From: Opitutia bacterium
GTDB lineage: Bacteria; Verrucomicrobiota; Verrucomicrobiia; Opitutales; Opitutaceae
DNA: 64,000 nucleotides
Assembly: GCA_016187945.1 (NCBI GenBank)
Contig: JACPIT010000008.1
Coordinates: forward strand, 107,226 to 171,225
Direction of reading: 5' to 3'
Part shown: one piece after another, positions 9,133 through 18,402 of the stretch
How positions within the stretch are numbered: the stretch's first letter is position 1
Layout: every line of letters starts with the position of its first letter
Notes under the pieces: generated by a model
The model's database searches: none
Told to the model about the DNA's origin: nothing
The model's input: the letters and a program-made list of their open reading frames with translations, nothing else
Position numbers and translations under genes: made by a program

Positions 9133-10113
9133 ATGATGACGCCGATGAATCGGAGATCTGCGCTCAAAGCGCTCTCGCTCGGAGCCCTGGCCGCCTCGGT
9201 GAATCCGCGGCTGTCGGCGTCGCCGGAGTCACGCGAGGGAACGCGATTCGCCAACAGCGCGATCTATCGATTCCGGATCGGCAACCACGATGCGTTCGCG
9301 ATTCAGTGCGGATCGTTGACGATCAAGCCGGAGTGGCCGTCTTTCGCGACGGAGCCGTCGGCGGACGAATTCGCCGCGGCCGTGCGCGAAACGATCCCGA
9401 CGGGCACGTTGCGCATGCCGTTCAACGTGCTGCTGCTCGATTGGAATGGAACATACGTTTTGATCGACAGCGGCGAGCCGGGGCACGCCGGCGCGCCGCC
9501 GCCGGTGGTCGCGCTTCTTGGCGAGTTGGGCATCGCTCCGGATCGGATCGCTCACGTGGTTCTGACCCACGCTCATTTCGATCACCTCGGAGGGCTCGTC
9601 GATGGCGCGGAGCGACCCGTGTTTCCGAAAGCGCGGCATCACGCCTTCAAGGCCGAAGCGGATTTCTGGACCGCACCGCACCCCGATGTTTCGAAAGTGC
9701 GCCTGGACACGACCGACATGATCCGCGTGGCGCGGCGAGTGTTTGCGAGGATTGCGTTCGAGTTTCCCAACCCTGGTGCGGAAATCGTGCCCGGGATCAC
9801 CGCCTTCTCGTCGCCCGGCCACACGCCCGGGCACATGACGCTCCGGCTCACTTCCGGCCCGTCGACCCTGTATCACATCAGCGACCTGTGCCATCATGCC
9901 CGTCTCTTGCTCGAGCACGCGTCGTGGAGCATTGCGTCCGATGTCGACCCGGTTCTCGCCGTGAAGACGCGCAAGGAGATTTTTCGGAACCTCTCCGAAA
10001 CACGGGAACGTATCTTCGGTTTCCACATGCCGTTTCCCGGACTCGGCTATCTCGCCAAATCAGCAACCGGCTTCCGCTGGCTCCCGGAAGACTGGATTCC
10101 AGACAACGCTTAG
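9133..10113 (+). CDS. Tat-exported metallo-beta-lactamase-fold hydrolase
   Basis: 326 residues. The N-terminus MNRRSALKALSLGALAASV carries a twin-arginine motif and hydrophobic stretch, so export as a folded metalloprotein is likely. The MBL-fold zinc motif is THAHFDHLGG (first histidine near residue 146), with further ligands in SSPGHTPGHMT and a late GFHMPFPG. Quorum-quenching lactonases and many general hydrolases share this layout, so the substrate cannot be named. It stands between two carbohydrate gene blocks, 30 bases ahead of the esterase-GH27 fusion. A lactonase for oxidised sugars or aryl/acyl lactones is possible but unproven. MM at the start allows ATG 9133 or 9136; a later in-frame ATG (residue 5) begins the Tat motif. 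Confidence 0.85.
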   Translation: MMTPMNRRSALKALSLGALAASVNPRLSASPESREGTRFANSAIYRFRIGNHDAFAIQCGSLTIKPEWPSFATEPSADEFAAAVRETIPTGTLRMPFNVLLLDWNGTYVLIDSGEPGHAGAPPPVVALLGELGIAPDRIAHVVLTHAHFDHLGGLVDGAERPVFPKARHHAFKAEADFWTAPHPDVSKVRLDTTDMIRVARRVFARIAFEFPNPGAEIVPGITAFSSPGHTPGHMTLRLTSGPSTLYHISDLCHHARLLLEHASWSIASDVDPVLAVKTRKEIFRNLSETRERIFGFHMPFPGLGYLAKSATGFRWLPEDWIPDNA

Positions 10114-10142
10114 CCGCACTCGTTCGTGAACCGCCGATCCCA

Positions 10143-12311
10143 ATGAACCACCTCCTCCCCCGCTCTCCCGCCCTGCTCGGACTTGTGGTCGCGTCCGCGG
10201 TCAAGCTGGCAGCCGCGACATCTTCCGCGCCCGAACCGTTGTGGCCGCACGGCGCGCCCGATGCGCGCGGCAGCCAACCGCAGGACGTCCCGACCCTCGC
10301 GCGCTACGCGCCTGCCGAGGGCGAGGGCAACGGCGCCAGCGTGCTCGTCCTGCCCGGCGGCGCCTACGCCTTTCTCGCCGATCACGAAGGCAAGGGTTAC
10401 GCGGAGTGGTTCGCCGCTCACGGCGTCACCGCCTACGTTCTCAACTACCGTGTCGGCACCGCCGGCTATCGTCATCCGACGATGCTCCACGACGCCGCTC
10501 GCGCACTACGCACGGTCCGCGCGCGGGCTCGCGCCGAAGGTCTCGACCCCGCACGCATCGCCATCATCGGCTCCTCCGCCGGCGGCCACCTCGCCTCGAC
10601 GTTGCTCACGCACTTCGACGACGGCAAACCCGACGCCACCGATCCCATCGAGCGCGAAAGCTCACGACCCGACCTCGGTATTCTCTGCTACCCGGTCATC
10701 ACGATGGGCGAGTTCACGCACACGGGCTCAAAACATAATCTGCTCGGCGAAAATCCGTCGCCCGAGCTCGTCCGTTTGCTCTCGAACGAAACCCAGGTGA
10801 CGGCCGACACCCCGCCCTGCTTCCTCTGGCACACGGACGAGGACAAAGCCGTGCCGCTGGAGAACAGCCTGCAATTCGCCGCCGCCCTCCGCCGCGCCGG
10901 AGTGCCGCTCGAATTGCACGTCTACGAAAAAGGCGGTCACGGCGTCGGCCTCCCCGCACCGAACAACAACGCCCCCGCGTGGGACGCGGCCTGCCTCGCC
11001 TGGCTGAAGAGCCGCCGCTTTCTCGACGCACCGGCGCCGAGCACCGCCTACTGGCAAAACGCTCCGACTCCGCCGCTGGGCTGGAATAGCTGGGACAATT
11101 TCGGCACCGCGATCACCGAGCAACAGGCCCGCGCTCAGGCGGACGCCATGGCGGAATTCCTGAAGCCCGCTGGCTACGACGTCTTCACCGTCGACATCCA
11201 GTGGTATGAGCCGAACTCGCAAGGTCACGGCTACAAGGAAGGCGCGCCGCTCGAGCTGGACGGCTACGGCCGCCTGCTGCCAGCCGTGAAGAAATTTCCC
11301 TCGGCCGCGAACGGCGCGGGCTTCAAGCCGCTTGCCGACTACGTGCACGCGAAGGGCCTGCGCTTCGGCATTCACCTGATGCGCGGCATCCCGCGCCAGG
11401 CCGTGCGCGAAAATACACCCGTGCTCGGCACGGACGTGCGCGCCGCCGACATCGCGGAACCGAAGAGCATCTGCGCGTGGAATCCCGATATGTTTGGCGT
11501 CGATCTCCGCAAGCCCGGCGCGCAGGCCTACTACGATTCGCTCTTCACGCTCTACGCTTCATGGGGCGTGGACTTCGTGAAGGTCGACGACATCGCTCGG
11601 CCTTACGACGCGATCCAGCAGGCCGAGATCGAAGCCATCCGCCGCGCGATCGACAAAACCGGCCGCCGTATCGTCCTCAGCCTCTCGCCCGGCGACACGC
11701 CGCTCGAGCGCGGCGAACACGTGATGACCCACGCCAACCTGTGGCGCATCTCCGACGACTTCTGGGACCGTTGGGAGCCGCTCCACGGCATGTTCGGCCG
11801 GCTGGAAAAATGGACGAAGTTCCGCGCCGCCGGCGCGTGGCCCGACGCCGACATGCTGCCCTTCGGCATCGTCGAGCAGGGTCGGCCGACGCGTTTCACA
11901 CGCGACGAACAGACGCTCTGCATGACGCTCTGGTGCATCGCGCGCTCGCCACTGATTTTCGGCGGCGACCTGACGCGCCTCGACGCGTTCACGCGCGAAC
12001 TGCTCACGAATCCCGAAGTCCTCGCGGTGAACCAGCGCAGCGCCCACAATCGCCAACTCTCGCGCCATGGCGACCTGATCGTCTGGGCCGCCGACGTGCC
12101 CGGCAGCCGCGATCGCTACGTGGCGCTCTTCAACGCGCAAACCGCGCCCGACAAAGCCCGCGTCGCCGTCTCGTTCGCCGACCTCCGCATCGCAGGCGAA
12201 GCGACCGTGCGCGATCTCTGGCGACGCACCGATCTCGGCGTGTTTCGCGACGAGTTCAGCCTCGAGCTTCCCGCTCACGGCGCCGGCCTTTTCCGCCTCA
12301 GCCCAAAATGA
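10143..12311 (+). CDS. Esterase-GH27 fusion (BD-FAE-type hydrolase plus alpha-galactosidase)
   Basis: 722 residues with a signal peptide. Residues about 25-300 are an alpha/beta hydrolase of acetylesterase/BD-FAE type: oxyanion motif LPGGAYAF, nucleophile S145 in GSSAGG, histidine in EKGGHGVGL. Residues about 305-722 are a GH27-type barrel: TPPLGWNSWDNFG, nucleophile D482 in VKVDDIA, and WRISDDFWDRW as the acid/base region, then a C-terminal beta domain. The chain would remove acyl groups and alpha-galactose (or beta-L-arabinopyranose) from the same side chains. The ATG at 10143 is chosen for the signal peptide. No internal stop or frame change separates the halves, so this is a real fusion in the sequence. 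The stop overlaps the GH97 start (ATGA). Confidence 0.87.
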   Translation: MNHLLPRSPALLGLVVASAVKLAAATSSAPEPLWPHGAPDARGSQPQDVPTLARYAPAEGEGNGASVLVLPGGAYAFLADHEGKGYAEWFAAHGVTAYVLNYRVGTAGYRHPTMLHDAARALRTVRARARAEGLDPARIAIIGSSAGGHLASTLLTHFDDGKPDATDPIERESSRPDLGILCYPVITMGEFTHTGSKHNLLGENPSPELVRLLSNETQVTADTPPCFLWHTDEDKAVPLENSLQFAAALRRAGVPLELHVYEKGGHGVGLPAPNNNAPAWDAACLAWLKSRRFLDAPAPSTAYWQNAPTPPLGWNSWDNFGTAITEQQARAQADAMAEFLKPAGYDVFTVDIQWYEPNSQGHGYKEGAPLELDGYGRLLPAVKKFPSAANGAGFKPLADYVHAKGLRFGIHLMRGIPRQAVRENTPVLGTDVRAADIAEPKSICAWNPDMFGVDLRKPGAQAYYDSLFTLYASWGVDFVKVDDIARPYDAIQQAEIEAIRRAIDKTGRRIVLSLSPGDTPLERGEHVMTHANLWRISDDFWDRWEPLHGMFGRLEKWTKFRAAGAWPDADMLPFGIVEQGRPTRFTRDEQTLCMTLWCIARSPLIFGGDLTRLDAFTRELLTNPEVLAVNQRSAHNRQLSRHGDLIVWAADVPGSRDRYVALFNAQTAPDKARVAVSFADLRIAGEATVRDLWRRTDLGVFRDEFSLELPAHGAGLFRLSPK

Positions 12312-14314
12312 AACACCGCCTTGCCCTCTCTCTCCTCGCCGCCTGCGCCGCGTTCTCTCTCGCGCAGGCGACCGAGGAATCCTTCACCTCACCCGACGGC
12401 CGCGTGGCCGTGACCGTGAGCGACACTGAAGGCCTGCATTACCGCGTCTCGCTCGACGGCCAGCCAGCGCTCGTCGAATCGCAACTCGGCCTGGATTTCA
12501 AGGGCGGCATCGCGCTCGGCCGCGCGGCGAAGATCACCGCCGCGACGCGCACCGAGCACGACGGCACGTGGGAAAATTCCTTCGGCCCGCGCCGCGTCGT
12601 GCTTGATCGCTATCGCGAGTTGAAACTCGAACTCGCGGAAAACTCCGACGCCTCGCGCCGCCTCAACCTGATCGTGCGCGCTTACGACAACGGCATCGCG
12701 CTCCGCTACGAGATTCCCGCGCAGCCCGGACTCGAGACGTTCACCATCACCGACGAACGCACGGAATTCGTTTTCCCCTCCGATCTGAAATGCTGGGCGG
12801 GCAATCCATCGGGCTGCGCCGAGAACCAATATCCCGAAAAGAAGCTCACCGAACTCACCACCAATGCCGGCTGGGCGCACGTGCTGCCGCTGCTCGTGCA
12901 AATGCCCAACGGCTACGCCGCCATCGCCGAGTCCGACCTGCTCGATTGGGCCGGCATGTTCGTCTCCGCCGCCGCGCCTCGCGCGGATGGCGCGCCGCGA
13001 CCGGGCGCGAAAGTTTCCCTCGCCGCGCGTCACGACGGCAATGGCCGCGTCGTCGGCCGTGATCGCCGCGTCAGCCCGTGGCGTGTCGTCCTGCTCGCAC
13101 GGACCGCCGCCGAGCTGCTGACCAACGACCTCGTCGCCACGCTCGCGACGCCTTCGCGGCTCGCGGACACGTCCTGGGTCAAGCCCGGCGTCTCGGCCTG
13201 GGACGCGTGGTGGACCGGCGTGAATCCCTCGCAGCCCAAAAACACCGGCGTCTATTCGCGCGGCGACACGCGCTCGCACCAGGAGTTCATCGATTTCGCC
13301 GCCGAGATGGGCTTCCGCTACCAGGTCATGGACTGGTTCTGGTATGACCGCATGACGCTGTGGGACAAGGGACTGAATTCGCCGCCGAACCAACCGTCGG
13401 GCGACTTCACGCGCGCGCTGCCGCATATCGATGTCCCCGCACTCGTTGCCTATGCGCGCGAGCGCGGCATCGGCCTGTGGATTTGGGCGCACTCGCTCGA
13501 CATCAAAACCTTCGGGATGGAGCGCGCGCTCGACCACCTCGCGAAGCTCGGCGTCGTCGGCATCAAGGTGGATTTCTTCAACAGCGACTCGCAGGAAACC
13601 GTCCAATGGATCGAGCAACTGCTCGAGTGCGCGGCGCGCCACCGACTGATGGTCGACCTCCACGGCGTCTACAAGCCCACCGGCCTCGCCCGCACGTATC
13701 CGAATTTCCTCACGCAGGAGGGCGTGCTCGGCAACGAATACAACAAGCTCGACGGCAACCAGTGCGACACGCGCCACACGATCACGCTGCCGTTCACGCG
13801 CGGCCTGCTCGGCCCAGCGGACTTCACGCCGGGCGGTTTCCTCAATCGCACCGCTGCCGATTTCAAAGTCACGTCGCCCGCCCAAGTCATCGGCACGCGC
13901 GCGCGTCAGCTCGCCGAGACCGTCGTTTATTTCAGCCCGTTGCTCGTCCTCTGCGACAGCCCGACCAACTACCGCGGCCAGCCCGGCGTGGAGTTCTTCC
14001 GCGGCTTGCCGACCGTGTGGGACGAGACCGTCGTCCTCTCCGCCGAAGTCGCCGAGCACGTCGTCATCGCGCGCCGCTCCGGCTCGCGCTGGTATCTCGC
14101 CGCGATGAACGGCAACGCGCCGCTCACGCTGCGCGTGCCGCTGAAATTCCTCGGCGCCGGCGCGTGGCAACTGCGCGCGTTCGCCGACACCCCGGAGTCC
14201 GCCACGCGTCCCGAAACGATCGCGGAAACCACGCGCGCGATCGCCGCCACCGACACCCTCGAACTCACGCTCTCCCCCGCCGGCGGCTATGTCGCGGTGC
14301 TGACGCGCCTCTGA
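12308..14314 (+). CDS. GH97 glycosidase, retaining alpha-galactosidase type
   Basis: 668 residues with a signal peptide (ALSLLAACAAFSLAQA). The N-terminal beta-sandwich starts SPDGRVAVTVSDTEGLHYRV, typical of GH97. The barrel holds MDWFWYD, GIKVDFFN with D422, and a glutamate in FLTQEGVLGNEY (E471). In GH97, inverting SusB-type alpha-glucosidases lack an aspartate at the KVDF position, while retaining alpha-galactosidases use it as nucleophile, so the retaining galactosidase branch is more likely. It is translationally coupled to the GH27 fusion upstream, which has a related predicted specificity. Alternative: alpha-glucosidase. Confidence 0.87.
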   Translation: MKHRLALSLLAACAAFSLAQATEESFTSPDGRVAVTVSDTEGLHYRVSLDGQPALVESQLGLDFKGGIALGRAAKITAATRTEHDGTWENSFGPRRVVLDRYRELKLELAENSDASRRLNLIVRAYDNGIALRYEIPAQPGLETFTITDERTEFVFPSDLKCWAGNPSGCAENQYPEKKLTELTTNAGWAHVLPLLVQMPNGYAAIAESDLLDWAGMFVSAAAPRADGAPRPGAKVSLAARHDGNGRVVGRDRRVSPWRVVLLARTAAELLTNDLVATLATPSRLADTSWVKPGVSAWDAWWTGVNPSQPKNTGVYSRGDTRSHQEFIDFAAEMGFRYQVMDWFWYDRMTLWDKGLNSPPNQPSGDFTRALPHIDVPALVAYARERGIGLWIWAHSLDIKTFGMERALDHLAKLGVVGIKVDFFNSDSQETVQWIEQLLECAARHRLMVDLHGVYKPTGLARTYPNFLTQEGVLGNEYNKLDGNQCDTRHTITLPFTRGLLGPADFTPGGFLNRTAADFKVTSPAQVIGTRARQLAETVVYFSPLLVLCDSPTNYRGQPGVEFFRGLPTVWDETVVLSAEVAEHVVIARRSGSRWYLAAMNGNAPLTLRVPLKFLGAGAWQLRAFADTPESATRPETIAETTRAIAATDTLELTLSPAGGYVAVLTRL

Positions 14315-14436
14315 GCCGCGCGAATGTCACAGGAATACAGGACACGCCGTCGTCGAATAGTTCATGACGGAGCCGGGCGCGTTTGCGTTATTCTGAGCGA
14401 TGCGGTCGCCGTCCGCGTGCCGCATTTGTCTTCCCC

Positions 14437-17274
14437 ATGCGTTCCCCCGTTTTCCTTCGTCCGCTTCGTGCCGCTGCGCTGACGCCCGCCCTCGCTGCTT
14501 TCCTCCTGCCGTTCCTCTCGGCGAAGCCGACCGACACCACCGAGACGCAGCTTCTCAGCGGCAGCGGCTCCGACGACACGGTGCCGTGGGAGTTCAAAGT
14601 CAGCGGCGGCCGCCAGGCCGGCGAGTGGAAGACGATCCCCGTCCCGTCGAACTGGGAAATGCAGGGCTTCGGCACGCATCGCTTCTGGAGCGATTGGCAA
14701 CCGGGCGCCGAGGTGCCGGATCGCACCGGCTGGTATCGCCACCGCTTCACCGTGCCGGCGGCGTGGCGCTCGCGCGTGGTCGACATCGTGATCGGCGCAG
14801 CGATGACCGACACCGAAGTCCGCCTCAACGGCCAGCTCGCCGGCCCCGTGCACCGCGGCGGGTTCTACGAATTCCGCTACGACATCACGCCGCTCCTGCG
14901 TTTCGGCGAAGAGAACCTGCTGGAAGTCACGGTGCACAAATTCTCCGCCGACGAATCGATCAACAAGGCCGAGCGCAAAGGCGACTACTGGCTCTTCGGC
15001 GGCATCTACCGGCCCGTGTGGCTCGAAGCGCGCCCGGAGCAACGCATCGTCCGCCTCGCCGTCGACGCGCGTCACACCGGCGAACTTTCCGCGCGCGTCC
15101 GGCTCGCGGGCTTGCGCGCCGCCGCGCGCCTCGTCGGACGCGTCGAAACGCTCGACGGCCAGCTCGTCGGCCAGCCGTTCGACGCCGCCGTGAGCGCCGG
15201 CCAGGAGCAGGCCGTGCTGTCGTCGAAGTTCTCCGACGTGAAACCGTGGTCCGCGGAAACGCCGCAACGCTACCGCTTGCGCGTCGCGCTCGAGTCGCCG
15301 GGCGGCTCGCTTCACCGCGTCGACGAAACGATCGGCTTCCGCACGGCCGAGCTGCGCCCCGGCGACGGCTTCTACGTCAACGGCCGCAAGGTCCGCCTCA
15401 AGGGCACGAACCGCCACAGCATCTGGCCGACGTCGGGCCGCACCACGAATCGCGCGCTCAGCGTGCAAGACATCCAGCTCATCCGCGGCATGAACATGAA
15501 CGCGGTGCGCATGTCGCATTACCCGCCCGACCGCCACTTCCTCGAAGCGGCCGACGAACTCGGCCTCTACGTCATCGACGAAGTCGCCGGGTGGCAGGCC
15601 GCCTACAGCACCGAAACGGGCCGCCCGCTCGTCGAGGAAACCGTGCGGCGAGACGCGAACCACCCGTCGATCGTGATGTGGGCAAACGGCAACGAAGGCG
15701 GCAGCAACCCGGAACTCGTGCCGGTCTATCAGCACGAAGATCCGCAGCGGCGCCTCGTCATCCACCCGTGGCAAAATTTCAACGGCATCAACACCTCGCA
15801 CTACGAGCGCTACGACGTCGGCCCCGGCTGGTTCTTCCACGGGCCCGACGTGTTCATGCCCACGGAATTTCTCCACGGCCTCTACGACGGCGGCAATGGC
15901 GCCGGACTCGACGACTGGTGGAATCTGATGCTGCGCAGTCCGCTCTCCGCCGGCGGCTTCCTCTGGTCGTTCGCCGACGAGGGCATCGTGCGCGCCGACG
16001 AGGGCGGACGCATCGACGTGGCCAACAACGCCGCGCCCGACGGCATCGTCGGTCCTTACCGCGAGAAGGAAGGCAGCTACTTCGCCGTCCGCGAGATTTG
16101 GTCGCCGGTCTACATCGAGGAAAGCGAACTGCCGCGCCTCGCGCCATCGTTCGCCGGCCGCCTGCGCGTCCACAACCGCTACGATTTCACCGACCTCGCC
16201 AACGTCCGCTTCCGCTGGCAGTTGGTCGATTTCCCCGCGCCGATGGCGCGCGACGGCGCCGAACGCGTCGCCGCCGAAGGCTCGATCGCCGGCCCGTCCG
16301 TCGCGCCAGGCTCCGCGGCCACGCTGGAAATTCCGCTGCCGGCCGGCTGGGGCGCGCATCACGCGTTGCGCCTCACCGCCATCGATCCGCGCGGCGCGGA
16401 GATTTTCACGTGGAGCTGGATGCTGGCCGACACGCGCACGCTCGCGCGGCAGTTCGTCGCTGCGCCCGCGCCAGCGAACGCCCGCGCGACCGCGACGGAA
16501 GAAGCCGACCGCATCACGCTCGCGGCCGGCGACACGTCGGTGACGATCGACCGCGCGACCGGCGAGCTACGCTCGGTCACGCGCGCGGGCCGGCCCTTCT
16601 CGCTCGCGGGCGGGCCGCGCCTCGTTTCCGGCGAAGCGCGCCTCAAGAGCATCCGCTCCGCGCAGGAAGGCGACAGCGCCGTCGTCACCGCGGAGTTCGA
16701 AGGCAATCTCCAGGGCGTCACCTGGCGCCTGCACCCGAGCGGCTGGCTCGAGCTCGGCTATCGCTACCATTTCCCGCCGCTCGCGGATCAGAAATACCTC
16801 GGCGTGAGCTTCGACTACCCGGAAAAATCCGTCACGGGCCTGCGCTGGCTCGGGCAAGGCCCGTATCGCGTCTGGAAAAACCGGCGCAAAGGCGTCGCGT
16901 TCGGCCTCTGGGAAAAAGCCTACAACGACACGATGACCGGCCTCTCGTGGGAATATCCGGAGTTCAAGGGATTTCACGCCCGCCCCTACTGGGCGAAACT
17001 CGCGACGACCGAGGGCCCGATCACGATGGTGGTCGACGCGGACGATTTGTTCCTGCGCGTCTTCACGCCCGCGCAGCCCACGGGGCCCGAACGCAACCCG
17101 TATTTCACCCGCGTGGAATTTCCGCGCGGCGACATTTCGTTCCTGCACGGCATCGCCGCGATCGGCACGAAGTTCGACGGCCCCGAAGCGCACGGCCCGG
17201 CCGGCGCGCCCAATCTCGTGCCGCGCCACGGTCGCACCTACGGCGCGACGATCTACTTCCGTTTCGGCGAGTGA
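14437..17274 (+). CDS. GH2 glycosidase (beta-galactosidase-like, long form)
   Basis: 945 residues. The ATG at 14437 follows TCTTCCCC and begins a signal peptide (MRSPVFLRPLRAAALTP), so it is preferred to earlier codons in the same frame. Domain order is GH2 sugar-binding jelly-roll (PVPSNWEMQGFGTHRFW, GGIYRPVWLEARP), Ig-like, TIM barrel with acid/base E420 in ANGNEGG and nucleophile E477 in MPTEFLHG, then beta-sandwich domains. The final part from about 690, with ITLAAGDTSVTIDRATGEL, resembles the bgal small-chain domain of LacZ-type enzymes. Likely exo-beta-galactosidase. It is one of four complete GH2 enzymes in the window and differs clearly in domain make-up from the other three. Confidence 0.86.
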   Translation: MRSPVFLRPLRAAALTPALAAFLLPFLSAKPTDTTETQLLSGSGSDDTVPWEFKVSGGRQAGEWKTIPVPSNWEMQGFGTHRFWSDWQPGAEVPDRTGWYRHRFTVPAAWRSRVVDIVIGAAMTDTEVRLNGQLAGPVHRGGFYEFRYDITPLLRFGEENLLEVTVHKFSADESINKAERKGDYWLFGGIYRPVWLEARPEQRIVRLAVDARHTGELSARVRLAGLRAAARLVGRVETLDGQLVGQPFDAAVSAGQEQAVLSSKFSDVKPWSAETPQRYRLRVALESPGGSLHRVDETIGFRTAELRPGDGFYVNGRKVRLKGTNRHSIWPTSGRTTNRALSVQDIQLIRGMNMNAVRMSHYPPDRHFLEAADELGLYVIDEVAGWQAAYSTETGRPLVEETVRRDANHPSIVMWANGNEGGSNPELVPVYQHEDPQRRLVIHPWQNFNGINTSHYERYDVGPGWFFHGPDVFMPTEFLHGLYDGGNGAGLDDWWNLMLRSPLSAGGFLWSFADEGIVRADEGGRIDVANNAAPDGIVGPYREKEGSYFAVREIWSPVYIEESELPRLAPSFAGRLRVHNRYDFTDLANVRFRWQLVDFPAPMARDGAERVAAEGSIAGPSVAPGSAATLEIPLPAGWGAHHALRLTAIDPRGAEIFTWSWMLADTRTLARQFVAAPAPANARATATEEADRITLAAGDTSVTIDRATGELRSVTRAGRPFSLAGGPRLVSGEARLKSIRSAQEGDSAVVTAEFEGNLQGVTWRLHPSGWLELGYRYHFPPLADQKYLGVSFDYPEKSVTGLRWLGQGPYRVWKNRRKGVAFGLWEKAYNDTMTGLSWEYPEFKGFHARPYWAKLATTEGPITMVVDADDLFLRVFTPAQPTGPERNPYFTRVEFPRGDISFLHGIAAIGTKFDGPEAHGPAGAPNLVPRHGRTYGATIYFRFGE

Positions 17275-17300
17275 ACCCGCGCCGCCTCAGCCCTTTTCCC

Positions 17301-18398
17301 ATGCCATTCCCCAGCCTCATCCGCTCCTTCGTCCCCGCTCTCCGCCTCGCTGCCGCTGGCGCCGCACTCGCCGGCGCCGTCGTCGGCCGCGCGCAAACCG
17401 CGACCGCGTCGCCGTCATCGCCTGCCGCCGCGAGCGCCGCGCTCGCACCGCGCTCGTGGGTGTCCACCGGCCCGCTGGTTTTCCCGACCGCCGACGCGGC
17501 GCACCCGATCGTCGCAGTCAAGGATCCGTCCGTCGTCTACCACGACGGCCGCTGGCATATCTTCGCCACGACCGCCGCGACGAACGGCGCGTGGGGCATG
17601 GCGTATTTCAATTTCGCCTCGTGGGACGAAGCGCCCCAAGCAAAACCGTTCTACCTCGACCAGAATCCCCACCTCGCCGGCTACAACTGCGCACCGCAGG
17701 TCTTCTATTTCCGTCCGCAGAAGAAATGGTATCTGATCTTCCAGTCGCCGCAGCCGCGCTTCTCGACGACCGACAATCTCGCCGATCCGATGTCGTGGAG
17801 CGCGCCGCAGGATTTCTTCGCCGGCACGCCGAAGAGCGTCGTCCAAGGCTGGCTCGATTACTGGATCATCTGCGACGACACGCACGCGTATCTCTTCTTC
17901 CCCGACGACCACGGCCGCTTCTACCGCAGCCGCACGCGCCTCGAGGATTTCCCGCGCGGCTTCAGTGAGCCGGTCGTCGTCGTGCAGGAAAAAAATCCGG
18001 GCGATCTCTTCGAGGGCTCGTGCGTGTATCGCCTGAAAGGCACGAACCAGTTCCTCGCCCTCGTCGAGTGCATGGACCACACCGACGGCACCCGCTACTA
18101 TCGCGCGTTCACGGCGGACCGTCTCGACGGCAAATGGCAGCCGCTGCCCGCGGGCAGCTCCGAGACCGCGCCGTTCGCGGGCAACGCCAACGTGCGCACC
18201 GCCGACGGCGCTCCGCTCTGGACCAACGGCATCAGTCACGGCGAGCTGCTGCGCGAAGGCGCCGACGAAACGGCGACCGTCGATCCGCAGAACATCCGCT
18301 TCCTCTACCAAGGTCTGCCGCGCGGCACGAACGAGCCCAACTACATCCTGCTCCCCTACCGCCTCGCGCTGCTCCAGCCCGCCACCCCGCTTCGCTGA
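17301..18398 (+). CDS. GH62 alpha-L-arabinofuranosidase
   Basis: 365 residues with a signal peptide and an alanine-rich linker before the catalytic domain. The five-bladed propeller motifs of GH62 are visible: VKDPSVVYHDGRWHIF with base D75, QNPHLAGYNCAPQVFYF, WIICDDTHAYLFFPDD, and general acid E238 in LFEGSCVYRL. GH62 removes alpha-1,2/1,3-linked arabinofuranose from arabinoxylan or arabinosylated polymers; activity on solanaceous-type arabinoxyloglucan is conceivable. The start follows CTTTTCCC. A gap of 26 bases from GH2 and 4 bases to the next gene indicate one transcription unit. Confidence 0.9.
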   Translation: MPFPSLIRSFVPALRLAAAGAALAGAVVGRAQTATASPSSPAAASAALAPRSWVSTGPLVFPTADAAHPIVAVKDPSVVYHDGRWHIFATTAATNGAWGMAYFNFASWDEAPQAKPFYLDQNPHLAGYNCAPQVFYFRPQKKWYLIFQSPQPRFSTTDNLADPMSWSAPQDFFAGTPKSVVQGWLDYWIICDDTHAYLFFPDDHGRFYRSRTRLEDFPRGFSEPVVVVQEKNPGDLFEGSCVYRLKGTNQFLALVECMDHTDGTRYYRAFTADRLDGKWQPLPAGSSETAPFAGNANVRTADGAPLWTNGISHGELLREGADETATVDPQNIRFLYQGLPRGTNEPNYILLPYRLALLQPATPLR

Positions 18399-18402
18399 TT
18401 CC

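Noticed and set aside
14362..16362. 666-residue minus-strand frame opposite a GH2
   Set aside because: Low-complexity shadow of a gene with intact catalytic motifs on the other strand.
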